Shown: positions 24,081-32,694 of the stretch, in pieces | Layout of the letters: each line of letters starts with the position of its first letter | Numbering within the stretch: the first letter of the stretch is position 1 | Made by a program: the position numbers and the translations under genes | Source of the DNA: G963704535 sp963704535 | GTDB taxonomy: Bacteria; Chloroflexota; Chloroflexia; Chloroflexales; Roseiflexaceae | Assembly: GCA_963704535.1 (NCBI GenBank) | Contig: OY969916.1 | Location: forward strand, 8,370,001 to 8,434,000 | Length of the DNA: 64,000 nt | Direction of reading: 5' to 3' | The notes under the pieces: model-generated | What the model was told of the DNA's origin: nothing | The model's database searches: none | The model's input: only the letters and a program-made list of their open reading frames with translations

Positions 24081-26369
24081 ATGCGCCGCACCTCGTCGAT
24101 CGACCCGAAGATCGAGCGCAGCCGCCTCGGCGCCGCGATCCGCCGGCACGCGCTGGTGGCGCCGGTGTACCTGGTGATCGCGCTGCTGTTCACCTATCCG
24201 ACCGTCGCGCGCCTGGGCGATGCGATCGGCGGGCAGCAGGACGCGCTGGAGAACTACTGGAACCTGTGGTGGACCGGCCGGGCTGTGCTTGAGTTGGGGC
24301 AGAATCCGTTCGAGGCGACCTGGATGCACCACCCGTTCGGCCTGCCGCTGTACTTCCATACATTTAATGTGCTGAATGGCCTGCTCTCGCTGCCGCTCCA
24401 AGTCTGCTGCGGCACGGCGGTGGCCTACAATCTGCTCAATCTGTTCGCGTTCGTGATGGCCGGGCTGGGCATGTATGCGCTGGTCTGGTACCTGACGCAC
24501 CGGCGCTCGGCCGCGTTCATCGCCGGGCTGATCTACGCTTTTAGTCCTTACATGGCCTTTCACCTGGATGTCGGGCAGCCGACGCTGCTTTCGGTTGAGT
24601 GGACGCCGCTGTTTCTGCTGGCGCTGCTCAAGGGGCTGCGCGAGCGCCTGGCATTCTTGCCGCTGGCCGCGCTGCTGCTGTTTATGATCGGGCTGACCGA
24701 GTGGCACTACCTGACCTACGCGGTGCTGATCGCCGGGCTGGTCGGCCTGTACGAGGCGACGCGGCTGCGCCGGTCGCGCGCGCTGCTGGGCCTGGCCGGC
24801 AAGCTGGCGCTGGTGGGCGGGCTGTTCGCGCTGCTGATGGCGCCGGTGCTGCTGCCGACGCTGTCCGAGCTTTCGCACGCCTCCTACGCCCGGCGCCCGC
24901 TGGAGCACAGCGTGGCCCACTCGGCCGATCTATTGGCGTTCTTCTTGCCGAGCGTCTTTCATCCGATCTGGGGAGAATGGGCCGCGCAGATCTTCTATGG
25001 CCGCCTGGTGCCGGACTATATCGTGGGCGGCATGGCCACGCTCGGCTACGTCGCCATCGCGCTGGGGCTATGCGGGCTGCTAGGACCTCGGTCAAAAATC
25101 CGCGAAGCCGGGGTGCCCTCTGGGCCAAGTCACACGAATGAGGATACGGACCTTCGCGTGATTTCGCGCTCCTTCGCGGATCGTTCTCAATACAGGACTG
25201 ATGCTCTGGGCGGGCGCGACACAGGGCTGTTCGTGCTGATCTTCGGGGTGTCGTTGGTGCTGTCGCTGGGGCCGTACCTCCAGGTCAATGGCGCCAACAG
25301 CTTCTACAGCGACCTCCCGATCCCGCTGCCCTACCTGCTGTTTCGCCAGCTCCCGTTTATGGATATCCCACGCGTGCCCAGCCGCTTTGTCGCGGTGACG
25401 ATGCTGGCGCTGGCGGCGCTGGCCGGGCTCGGCGTCGCGTGGCTGGCCGAGCGGCTGCCGGCGCGCGGCCGGGTGGCGCTGCCGGCGCTGCTGGCGCTGC
25501 TGTTGCTGTTCGAGTACTGGCCGCACCCCTTTCGGATGACGCCGGTCGGCCCGGACCAGGTCTCGCCGTTCTACCGGCAGCTCGGCGCCGATGCGGGCGA
25601 CTTCGCGATCCTGGAGGTGCCGTACCTGGAGCGCCCTTCGATGTTCTACCAGACCTACCACCGCAAACGGACCGTCGGCGGGCGCATCTCGCGGCAGGTG
25701 GTTCACCCCTGGTGGGACGCGCGCTTCTTCGGGCCGCTCTTGCAGGTCCGGGCGCCCTGGAAGGAGATCGGCGCGGACGATGGCGCGGGGGCCTGGCGGG
25801 CGGCGTTGAGCTGCCAGAATGTGCGCTACGTGGTCTTTTACAAGCAGGGGCTTGACGAGCAGCGGCAGGCGGGCGCGCTGGCGCTCCAGCAGGAGCTGTT
25901 CGCGGGCGTCGCCCCGGCGTACGAGGACGCGACGCTGCGGGCGTACGGGCCGCTGGACAAGTCGCCGCGCGAGCCATACTGGACGGCGGCGCCCGACGAG
26001 TGGTTCGCGACCAACTCGAACGAGGTGGGCATCAACTACCGCTGGATGAAGGGCGATCGTGGCGCGTTGCTGATCTACCCGTGCGGGCAGCGCGAGGTGC
26101 TGCTGCGCTTCAACGCCTACGGCTTCGCCCAGTCGCGCACGCTGGAGGTCAGCCTGAACGGGCAGCCGGCCGGGAGCTTCGCCCTGCCGCAGGAGACGGT
26201 CGTCCCGATTGAGGTACCGCTGACGCTGGGCGACGGCGAGAACCGCATCGAGTTGCGTAGCGTGGAGCCGCCCACCTCGCCGGCCGCGCGCGGCTTCTCC
26301 GAACGACGAGCGGATGATCAGTGTCAATTTGTCGAATGTGTCGGTTGTGTCGCGCTAGAGACTGCCTGA
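24081..26369 (+). CDS. Large GT-C-like membrane protein (glycosyltransferase-39-like)
   Basis: 762 residues from an ATG with GAGGAG upstream. About ten transmembrane segments fill residues 25-500, with a long first extracytoplasmic loop (AIGGQQDALENYWNLWW) bearing acidic residues typical of GT-C lipid-sugar transferases. The C-terminal 230 residues form a soluble domain. A GCGAAG-type repeat (25090-25195) sits in frame in a loop, residues about 337-372. At the 3' end the frame seems shifted: near 26300, skipping one G gives NDERMISVNLSNVSVVSR then TAG at 26358, which is more protein-like than the 22 residues encoded now. Likely role: transfer of a sugar to a surface polymer or lipid; substrate unknown. 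Confidence 0.68.
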   Translation: MRRTSSIDPKIERSRLGAAIRRHALVAPVYLVIALLFTYPTVARLGDAIGGQQDALENYWNLWWTGRAVLELGQNPFEATWMHHPFGLPLYFHTFNVLNGLLSLPLQVCCGTAVAYNLLNLFAFVMAGLGMYALVWYLTHRRSAAFIAGLIYAFSPYMAFHLDVGQPTLLSVEWTPLFLLALLKGLRERLAFLPLAALLLFMIGLTEWHYLTYAVLIAGLVGLYEATRLRRSRALLGLAGKLALVGGLFALLMAPVLLPTLSELSHASYARRPLEHSVAHSADLLAFFLPSVFHPIWGEWAAQIFYGRLVPDYIVGGMATLGYVAIALGLCGLLGPRSKIREAGVPSGPSHTNEDTDLRVISRSFADRSQYRTDALGGRDTGLFVLIFGVSLVLSLGPYLQVNGANSFYSDLPIPLPYLLFRQLPFMDIPRVPSRFVAVTMLALAALAGLGVAWLAERLPARGRVALPALLALLLLFEYWPHPFRMTPVGPDQVSPFYRQLGADAGDFAILEVPYLERPSMFYQTYHRKRTVGGRISRQVVHPWWDARFFGPLLQVRAPWKEIGADDGAGAWRAALSCQNVRYVVFYKQGLDEQRQAGALALQQELFAGVAPAYEDATLRAYGPLDKSPREPYWTAAPDEWFATNSNEVGINYRWMKGDRGALLIYPCGQREVLLRFNAYGFAQSRTLEVSLNGQPAGSFALPQETVVPIEVPLTLGDGENRIELRSVEPPTSPAARGFSERRADDQCQFVECVGCVALETA
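25090..25195. repeat. GCGAAG-type palindromic repeat in frame in the membrane protein gene
   Basis: ATCCGCGAAG (25098-25107) pairs with CTTCGCGGAT (25174-25183), with TTCGCG runs between. Related intergenic copies occur at 9729-9763 and 33955-34030. It encodes IREAGVPSGPSH and on to SRSFADRSQ, hydrophilic residues between two membrane segments. Confidence 0.7.
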
Positions 26370-26424
26370 AAGGGGGAGTTTGAGGGGGAAGCCCCTCAAA
26401 CTCCCCCTTTTCACACAGTTTCTT
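26357..26424. repeat. Family A element, short copy acting as a convergent-gene hairpin
   Basis: AGAGACTGCCTGAAAGGGGG and its inverse CCCCCTTTTCACACAGTTTCT flank a perfect GAGTTTGAGGGG/CCCCTCAAACTC stem. It fills the gap between two convergent genes and overlaps both stop codons. Confidence 0.85.
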
Positions 26425-27319
26425 AGGCAATCGCGATCGGATGCACCCACGACCCGGTCGCTCCGTGCAGGCGCAGCGGCGTGACGATCAGTAGGAACTC
26501 GTAGATCTGCCGCGCGGCCAGTTCCTCCAGGTATAGGTTCTCCAGGTGCGTGACCCCGTTGTGGACCAGCAGGAAGCGGTGGACGGCGTGATCGGTCGGC
26601 GGGAACGCTTCGACGGTCATGTTGTCGGCGCCGGCCAGGATCATGCCCTGGTCGAGCAGCAGCCGCGCGCCCTCAAGCCCCAGCCCGGCGATCGCGTGGA
26701 CGTAGGCCGGGTTGCCGTCGCGCAGGTGCTGGTAGAAGCCGGTGCGCAGCAGCACCGCCGTGCCGGGCCGCACCTGCGTCCCTTGCCTGGCCAGCGCGCC
26801 CTCGATGTCGGCGGCGCCGATAATATAGCCGTCCGGCAGCACCGGCACGCCTTTGTAGCCGGCGATGTCGAGCAGGACCGCGCGGGCGAGGATCGGCGGC
26901 ATCTCGGCGATGCTAAGGTGCTGCTGGCCCTGGAAGGTGACGGTCTCGGCGGCGGCGACGGTGCGGCCAGGGCCGGCGAACAGCCGCACCGAGCCGGACG
27001 GGTCGGGGGCGCCGTCGGGGGCCTGGTGCTCGCCGATGTGGCACAGGGCGTCGATGTGGGTGCCGGTGTGGGCCGCCATGGTGATGTCCTCGGCGGCGGC
27101 CGAGGCCGGCGCGATGTCGGCTAGGTCGCCGTGGCGCAGGCGCGGGCTAAGGGTGTAGGGCACCATCGGCCCCGGCACGGGGATGCCTTCGCGGTAGACG
27201 ACCGCCAGACTGTAGACGGCGCCGGTGTGTACCAAGCCAAGTAGGTCGGGCGTGAGCTGCGGCACAGGCAGGGCGCCGTAGGGCGCAAATTGGCCTGGTT
27301 GGGGAGAGGATTGGGTCAT
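26423..27319 (-). CDS. Cyclase-family (kynurenine formamidase-like) hydrolase
   Basis: 298 residues from the ATG at 27319. The family signature HTGTHIDALCHIG supplies metal-binding His and Asp residues; DIAGYKG, LLRTGFYQ and ADNMTVEAFP follow in the usual order. Members hydrolyse amide, ester or cyclic substrates with Zn or Mn in the cytoplasm. The extended N-terminus (about 60 residues before the core) resembles members acting on isatin or carboxylic amides rather than classical KynB. The upstream gene is a secreted beta-propeller-like protein with no obvious link. Confidence 0.85.
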   Translation of the reverse strand: MTQSSPQPGQFAPYGALPVPQLTPDLLGLVHTGAVYSLAVVYREGIPVPGPMVPYTLSPRLRHGDLADIAPASAAAEDITMAAHTGTHIDALCHIGEHQAPDGAPDPSGSVRLFAGPGRTVAAAETVTFQGQQHLSIAEMPPILARAVLLDIAGYKGVPVLPDGYIIGAADIEGALARQGTQVRPGTAVLLRTGFYQHLRDGNPAYVHAIAGLGLEGARLLLDQGMILAGADNMTVEAFPPTDHAVHRFLLVHNGVTHLENLYLEELAARQIYEFLLIVTPLRLHGATGSWVHPIAIA

Positions 27320-27327
27320 ATATTGGT

Positions 27328-27466
27328 TCCTGATGAACGTGAAACGTGAAACGTGATGCGTGATGCGTGATGCGTAATGCGCGGTTGGGGGCGGCCACGG
27401 AGGGCCTGCCCTACAGGTGCGATGTATGTCCTCACGTTTCACGTTTCACGTTTTACGGATGCTATG
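27328..27466. repeat. CGTGAAA / TGATGCG heptamers with a REP unit
   Basis: CGTGAAA and TGATGCG heptamers (27338-27379), a REP-like unit GGCCACGGAGGGCCTGCCCTAC (27392-27413; GTAG foot on the minus strand), then CACGTTT heptamers (27432-27456). Confidence 0.78.
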
Positions 27467-27476
27467 TTTCCGATTT

Positions 27477-28655
27477 TCAATTCAACGGTAGCCGAATGAA
27501 TCTGGGCCGGTAGATGTCGGCGTTGGCGAAGTGCTCGGCGAAGTCGGTGGTGTTGACGTTGTAGCTGATCAGCAGCTCGCCGGGGCGCGACAGGTGCGGG
27601 TGGGCCTTGGCGTTGTAGGTGTAGGTGTTCGGCGTCAACGTGTCCTCGGGGCAGTCCCAGATGATCGTCGGCTCGGTCCAGGGGCCGGTGGGGCTGCTGC
27701 CGTAGCGCACGGCCACCGAGCTGCTAAGGGTGTCGAGCTGGAAGACCAGGATGAAGCGCCCGTCGGCCAGCGGCGTGACGCTGAACTCGGAGGAGAGCCG
27801 GCTCGTCACTGGGGCGGCAGCGTTGATCGACGCGGACCAGCCGGCGCCATCCCAGTAGCGGTACTCCGAGAACCGCTCGATGTTCTCCGGCCGCACGCGG
27901 GCGACCAGCAGCTTTTTGTCGAGCGGGTCGTTGCGCAGGCCGTAGATGTACAGGTAGCCGTCGGGGTTGGGCGCGCCGGCCGCGCTGGTGCGGGGCATGA
28001 CGGCCTGGCCGAAGGTGACTTCGCCGCCGCGCCGCCCGCCGGCTACAAACAGCGGCGTGCTGACCTGGGTATAGGTCTGGAAGGGCGACGGACTGGTTGC
28101 CGGCGCGTTGAGCAGCGAGACCCCGTCGATTGCGAATCCGCCGGTGGCGCGGCGACCTGGTTTCATCAGCAGACTGTAGAGGTAGAGCTTGCCGTTCAGG
28201 GCGATGCCGTCATTCGGCCAGAACCAGTGCTCGGCCGAGGTGTTGGGGATGACCCGCGCCCGTGGCGCGCCGCTTGTGGTGGTGCCCCAGAAGAATTGGA
28301 TGGCCGCCGGGTCGGGCGCGCCGCCGCTCAGTAGCGCCATGGTGTTATTCACCAGGGTGCTGCCGTCGGCCCGGCGATTGGCCTCGTCCACCGTGCCAAT
28401 GAAGGTGTCGCCGAAGGTCCAGAAGGTCGTGGTGGTGCCGGCGGTGCCGGGGCGCTCGTCGCCGGAGAGCGGGATGGAGTAGATGCCGTCGGCCCCGGTC
28501 CAGCCCGAGCGGCGGTCGAACAGGGCATCCCACTCGGGCGCCGGCATTGCGGGGTAGGCCTGCGGCGATGCGGCGACGGGAGTGAAGGATGCGAGCGTTG
28601 GGACGAGCAGCAGACAGAGCAGGTATGGGATGAGCCTATGTCGCATACGAACCAC
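27477..28655 (-). CDS. Secreted DUF4185/DUF5005-like beta-propeller protein
   Basis: 392 residues; signal peptide about 1-29 (LIPYLLCLLLVPTLASF, cleavage near VAAS). The mature part begins with GWTGADGIYSIPLSG and FWTFGDTFIGTVD, a pattern shared by DUF4185 and DUF5005 proteins, which are related to glycoside hydrolase propellers. FWPNDGIALNGKLYLY and LPLADGRFILVF-like strands repeat through the chain and NTYTYNAKAHPHLS occurs near the end. Probably binds or cleaves an extracellular glycan; no enzyme activity is established for these families. An alternative start lies three codons in (MRHRLIPY). Confidence 0.72.
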   Translation of the reverse strand: MVRMRHRLIPYLLCLLLVPTLASFTPVAASPQAYPAMPAPEWDALFDRRSGWTGADGIYSIPLSGDERPGTAGTTTTFWTFGDTFIGTVDEANRRADGSTLVNNTMALLSGGAPDPAAIQFFWGTTTSGAPRARVIPNTSAEHWFWPNDGIALNGKLYLYSLLMKPGRRATGGFAIDGVSLLNAPATSPSPFQTYTQVSTPLFVAGGRRGGEVTFGQAVMPRTSAAGAPNPDGYLYIYGLRNDPLDKKLLVARVRPENIERFSEYRYWDGAGWSASINAAAPVTSRLSSEFSVTPLADGRFILVFQLDTLSSSVAVRYGSSPTGPWTEPTIIWDCPEDTLTPNTYTYNAKAHPHLSRPGELLISYNVNTTDFAEHFANADIYRPRFIRLPLN

Positions 28656-28674
28656 CTCTGCATGTACGATTTAC

Positions 28675-29003
28675 GATTTGCTGACCGCCGACCACCGACC
28701 TCTATCCTCTCTCGGTTCTTCGTGGTCGGGTGGGGCGTATGCGATACGCCCTTACGTGGTTCTGTGGTGGGGGCGTATGCGATACGCCCTTACGTGGTTC
28801 TGTGGTGGGGCGTATGCGATACGCCCTTACGTGGTTCTGTGGTGGGGCGTATGCGATACGCCCTTACGTGGTTTTGTGGTGGGGGCGTATGCGATACGCC
28901 CTTACGTGGTTTTGTGGTGTGGGCGTATGCGATACGCCCTTACGTGGCTCTATCCTCTATCCTCCTCTTCACCCCCTCACCTTGTCATCTTGTCATCTCG
29001 TCA
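28675..29003. repeat. Composite repeat island 2 with a six-copy REP array
   Basis: GACCGCC/GACCACC heptamers (28681-28703), a CTCGGTTCTTCGTGGTCGG spacer (28713), then six copies at 37-38 bp spacing of GGGCGTAT-GCG-ATACGCCC followed by TTACGTGG (first 28733, last ending about 28948), TATCCTC repeats, a TCACCCCCTCACC octamer piece and TTGTCATC octamers that run into the stop of the permease gene. The array units are nearly identical, showing recent amplification. Confidence 0.9.
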
Positions 29004-29999
29004 CTCGCGCACTTTGCCGCTGCGCCCGTACACGAACAGCATCACCAGGATGATCAGCCCGTACAGGATATTGCGGCCGGCTTGGGGCACCTGGGCGATT
29101 GCCAGGGTGCTTTGGAGCAGCACGACGATGATCGCGCCGGCGATTGTGCCGGTGTAGCCGCCTGAGCCGCCCAGGATCGATGTGCCGCCGATGACCACGG
29201 CCGCGATCGGCGGCAGGACGTAGTTCTCGCCCATGCCGAGGTAGCTCTGGAACGAGTAGCCGGTGAGTAGGACGCCGGTGAAGGCCGCTAGTATGCCGCT
29301 CATGATGTAGACGGCGACCAGTACGCGCGCCGGCCGGACGCCGGAGAGGTAGGCCGCCGCGCGGTTGTTGCCGACGGCGTAGATCTGGCGGCCGAGGACC
29401 GTGCGCCGCAGCAGCAGGAGCACGGCGGCAGCGACGACCGCCCAGACGATCAGCGCTACCGGGATGGCGCCGAACAGGCGGCCGGTGGCTAGGAACTGTA
29501 CCAGCGGCGGCGCGGCGCCCTGCGGCTGCCCATTGGTGTAGACCAGCACGACGCCCTGCATGAGCGCGCCCATGCCCATCGTCATCACCAGCGGCGGGAT
29601 GCGTAGGTAGGCGATGCCCAGGCCGTTGAGCAGGCCGACGACGGCGCCGGACCCCAGTGCGACCGCCAGGGCCGTCGCCAGGTGCTGGTCGGCGCCGTCG
29701 GTGATGCGGGTCAGCAGGACGGCGGCGAAGTTCAGCGTCCAGCTCGCCGAGAGGTCGATCCCGCCGGTCAGGATCACGATCGTTTGCCCGGCGGCGAGGA
29801 CGCCCAGGTAGGACGCCAGCACGAGTTGCTGTGAGAGGTTGCCGGGCCGGACGAAGCCTGGCGACATGATGCCGGCGGCGACCAACAGGACTAGGATGAA
29901 GCCGTAGCTGATCAGCAGGGCCTGCCGCTCGCCCGCCCAGACCTGGAGCGCGCCCGGCTGCCTGGAGGACGACGGGGCATGGGAGATGGGCTCGCTCAT
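29001..29999 (-). CDS. CUT2 sugar ABC transporter permease (second)
   Basis: 332 residues, around nine membrane segments. The family hallmark is in AAGQTIVILTGGIDLSASW, and VVIGGTSILGGSGGYTGTIAGA follows near residue 270. Partner of the preceding permease: the ATGA overlap at 29996-29999 indicates translational coupling, and two different permeases with one ATPase is the layout of the YtfT/YjfF galactofuranose-type importers. Substrate cannot be told from sequence alone. Confidence 0.9.
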   Translation of the reverse strand: MSEPISHAPSSSRQPGALQVWAGERQALLISYGFILVLLVAAGIMSPGFVRPGNLSQQLVLASYLGVLAAGQTIVILTGGIDLSASWTLNFAAVLLTRITDGADQHLATALAVALGSGAVVGLLNGLGIAYLRIPPLVMTMGMGALMQGVVLVYTNGQPQGAAPPLVQFLATGRLFGAIPVALIVWAVVAAAVLLLLRRTVLGRQIYAVGNNRAAAYLSGVRPARVLVAVYIMSGILAAFTGVLLTGYSFQSYLGMGENYVLPPIAAVVIGGTSILGGSGGYTGTIAGAIIVVLLQSTLAIAQVPQAGRNILYGLIILVMLFVYGRSGKVRE

Positions 30000-30988
30000 A
30001 GCGCCTCCAGCCGATTTTTGATCCGCAAGACATGCAGCGAGCTTAGGGCCACCACCAGGAGCAGGATGGCGCCCTGGAACAGTGTCTGGTAGAACGGCGA
30101 GACGTTCATAAAGAACAGCACGCTGACGATGATCGAGAGCACGTAGGCGCCGGCGATCGTGCCGATGTAGCCGCCGGTGCCGCCGGCCAAGCTGGTGCCG
30201 CCCAGGACCACTGCGGCGACCGAGTTGAGGGTGTAGATGTTGCCCGACAGCGCGTCGCCGGTGGCGGTTTGCGCGGTGTAGAACAGCCCGGCCAGCGCGC
30301 TGAATGTGCCGGCGAGGGTGTAGGCCCAGACCTTGGCCCAGGCGACGCGCACCCCCGACATGTAGGCCGCGCCCTCGCTGCTGCCGACGGCGTAGATGTT
30401 GACGCCCTGGCGTGTGCGCCGGAACGGCAGCCAGAGGGCGATCAGCAGCGCCAGCAGCACCAGCGAGGATGGGAGCACCCCGCCGATTGTGCCGGTGAGC
30501 AGTTCGGTGTACCAGCCAGGCACGAAGCCGCCGGGGTTAGGCCGCACGAACAGGGCTAGGCCGCCGTAGATCGACGCGGTGGCCAGCGTGACGACGATCG
30601 GCTGGAGCCGGCCGAACGCGACCAGCGCGCCGTTGATCAGGCCGCACAGCGCGCCGACTAGCAGGACCACTATGACTGTCAGGAGTACGCTGCCGCCGCT
30701 GGCGCCCATGATGCTGGCCGCGACGCTGTTGGTGAGCGCGACGACCGGCCCGATCGAGAGATCGACGCCGCCGGTCAGGATCACGATCGTCTGGCCCAGG
30801 CCGGCGATCGCCAGCGTGGCGCCCTGGTTGGCGATCGAGGTGGCTTGGGCCGGGCCGAAGCGCGGCAGCAGGACGATGTACAGCGTCAGCAGCACTATGA
30901 AGCAGGCGTAGGCCAGCAGCGGCCGGATCTGTCGCCGCGCGAACGAGCGCCTGCGCCGGCGCGGAGGGGCGGTGAGGCTAGCGGCCAT
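29996..30988 (-). CDS. CUT2 sugar ABC transporter permease (first)
   Basis: 330 residues. A basic N-terminus (PPRRRRRSFARRQIR) is followed by about nine membrane segments with GLGQTIVILTGGVDLSIGPV and VVLGGTSLAGGTGGYIGTIAGA. Paralogous to the next permease; the two probably form a heterodimeric channel for a monosaccharide or related solute. It follows the ATPase gene by about 100 bp, which hold a degenerate REP. Confidence 0.9.
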   Translation of the reverse strand: MAASLTAPPRRRRRSFARRQIRPLLAYACFIVLLTLYIVLLPRFGPAQATSIANQGATLAIAGLGQTIVILTGGVDLSIGPVVALTNSVAASIMGASGGSVLLTVIVVLLVGALCGLINGALVAFGRLQPIVVTLATASIYGGLALFVRPNPGGFVPGWYTELLTGTIGGVLPSSLVLLALLIALWLPFRRTRQGVNIYAVGSSEGAAYMSGVRVAWAKVWAYTLAGTFSALAGLFYTAQTATGDALSGNIYTLNSVAAVVLGGTSLAGGTGGYIGTIAGAYVLSIIVSVLFFMNVSPFYQTLFQGAILLLVVALSSLHVLRIKNRLEAL

Positions 30989-31029
30989 GGGGGCCTCCGT
31001 GATGGGTATCGATGTTTTCGTTGATTATC

Positions 31030-31059
31030 GATGAGGGCGAATACGAGATTCGTCCGTAC
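31030..31059. repeat. Degenerate REP palindrome between ATPase and permease genes
   Basis: GGGCGAATACGAGATTCGTCC followed by GTACG: the same architecture as GGGCGAAC...GTTCGCCC-TTACG, with one mismatch in the stem. As an internal operon hairpin it could set the amount of permease relative to ATPase mRNA. Confidence 0.6.
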
Positions 31060-31090
31060 GCGATGGGCGTCGATGTTTGTTCGTCGCGTT

Positions 31091-32608
31091 TCAGGGCGCC
31101 TCGGCCGGCGCGGTCAGGTTTAGGGCGGCGCTGATTAGGTTGGCCTCGGTGAGCGCCGCGCCGCTCAGTTCCTTCACGATCTGGCCCTCGTACATCACCA
31201 GCGCCCGGTCGCACATGTTCACGATCTCGCTCTGGTCGGTCGAAAAGAACAGCAGCCCGATCCCGCTGTCGGCCAGGCTGCGCATGAGCGCGTAGATCTC
31301 CTGCTTGGTCCCCACGTCGATACCGCGGGTCGGGTCGTGGAGCAGGAAGATGCGGGCGCGGCTGAGTAGCCACTTGGCGATCGCGACCTTCTGTTGGTTG
31401 CCGCCGCTAAGGTGGCGTACCGGCGCCTCGGTGGTGGCGGTCTTGATCGCCAGCCGCTCGACCATGGCGCGGGCGCGGGCGCGGTCGTTCGCCGGGCTGA
31501 TCAGGCCGGCGCGGGCGCTGGTATCGAGGGTCGGCAGGGTGACGTTGGCGCGCAGGCTCATCGGCAGGATCAGCCCTTGGGTCTTGCGGTCCTCGGGGAC
31601 GAGCGCCATCCCGATGCCGGCGCGCATGGCGTCGCGGGGGCTGCGGATCTGGGCTGGCCGACCGTCGAGCAGCAGCGTGCCGGCCACGCCGGCGTAGGCG
31701 CCGAACAGCGCGAACAGCAGCGCGCCTTGGCCCTGGCCTTCGAGCCCGGAGAGGCCCAGGATCTCGCCCTCGTGCAGGGTGAAGCCGACATCGCGCAGCC
31801 GGCCCTCCCAGCTCAGGCCGCGCGCCTCCAGCACCGGTCGGGGCGCGGCGGGGCGCGGCGGGCGCGGCGGGAAGACCTCGACCAGCTTGCGACCGATCAT
31901 CATGCGAACGATCTCGTCGTGGCTCACCGTGCCGAGCGGGAAGGTGTCGACGTGGCGCCCATCGCGGAACACCGTGGCGCGGTCGCAGATCGACTGGATC
32001 TCCTCCATGCGATGCGAGATGTACACGACCGCGCGTCCGCGCTCGCGCAGCCGCCGCAGGATGGCGAAGACCTGCTGGACCTCGCCGGCGCCCAGTGCCG
32101 AGGTACCCTCGTCGAGGATCAGCACCTGCGGGTCCCTGGCGAGCGCCTTGGCCAGCTCGACGAGCTGGCGCTCGGCCAGGGACAGCTCGCGCGCCGGCGC
32201 CTGCGGGTCGATCGCGCCGAAGCCAAGCTCGTCGAGCAGCGCCGCCGCGCGCCCCTCAAGCGCGGCGCTGTCGATCAGCCCCCAGCGGTTGCGCGGCTCG
32301 CGGCCGATGAAGATATTCTGCGCGACCGTCAGGTCGGGGATCAGCGAAAGCTCCTGGAAGACCGGGATGATGCCCAGCCGAGCCGCATCGGCCGGCCCGC
32401 CCAGCGCGACCGGCCGGCCATCGAACAGGACTGCGCCGCTGTCGGGCGGGAACACGCCGGTCAAGACTTTGACCAGCGTGCTCTTGCCGGCGCCGTTCTC
32501 GCCCAGCAGGGCGTGGATCTCGCCCGCCTCGCAGCGAAATTGGGCCTCGTGGAGCGCGACGACGCCGCCGAAGCGCTTGGAGATGTGTTGGGCCTCGATC
32601 AGTGCCAT
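31091..32608 (-). CDS. CUT2 sugar ABC transporter ATPase (RbsA-like, two nucleotide-binding domains)
   Basis: 505 residues, the usual length. Domain 1: Walker A GENGAGKSTLVK (near residue 38), signature LSLAERQLVELAKAL, Walker B LILDEGTSAL. Domain 2: GLEGQGQGALLFALFG in place of a true Walker A, signature LSGGNQQKVAIAKWL, and FLLHDPTRGIDVGTK. A degenerate second Walker A is normal for this family, where one site is inactive. It powers uptake through the two downstream permeases. Confidence 0.95.
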   Translation of the reverse strand: MALIEAQHISKRFGGVVALHEAQFRCEAGEIHALLGENGAGKSTLVKVLTGVFPPDSGAVLFDGRPVALGGPADAARLGIIPVFQELSLIPDLTVAQNIFIGREPRNRWGLIDSAALEGRAAALLDELGFGAIDPQAPARELSLAERQLVELAKALARDPQVLILDEGTSALGAGEVQQVFAILRRLRERGRAVVYISHRMEEIQSICDRATVFRDGRHVDTFPLGTVSHDEIVRMMIGRKLVEVFPPRPPRPAAPRPVLEARGLSWEGRLRDVGFTLHEGEILGLSGLEGQGQGALLFALFGAYAGVAGTLLLDGRPAQIRSPRDAMRAGIGMALVPEDRKTQGLILPMSLRANVTLPTLDTSARAGLISPANDRARARAMVERLAIKTATTEAPVRHLSGGNQQKVAIAKWLLSRARIFLLHDPTRGIDVGTKQEIYALMRSLADSGIGLLFFSTDQSEIVNMCDRALVMYEGQIVKELSGAALTEANLISAALNLTAPAEAP

Positions 32609-32614
32609 AGCTCT

Positions 32615-32694
32615 TGAAGGGGTGAAGGGGTGAGGGGGTGAAAGGGTGAAGGGCTGTCACCCCTTCACCCTCTCACCCTTTCACCCCTTCACGG
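32615..32694. repeat. GGGGTGAA octamer hairpin between binding protein and ATPase genes
   Basis: GGGGTGAAGGGGTGAGG (32619-32650) pairs with CACCCCTTCACCCTCTCACCC (32656-32690). Like the highly expressed malE-malF junction of other sugar importers, a hairpin here could hold back downstream expression relative to the binding protein. Confidence 0.85.

Noticed and set aside
28733..28948. CRISPR array
   Set aside because: Repeat spacing is regular, but the stretches between palindromes are themselves repeated and no unique spacers or cas genes exist.
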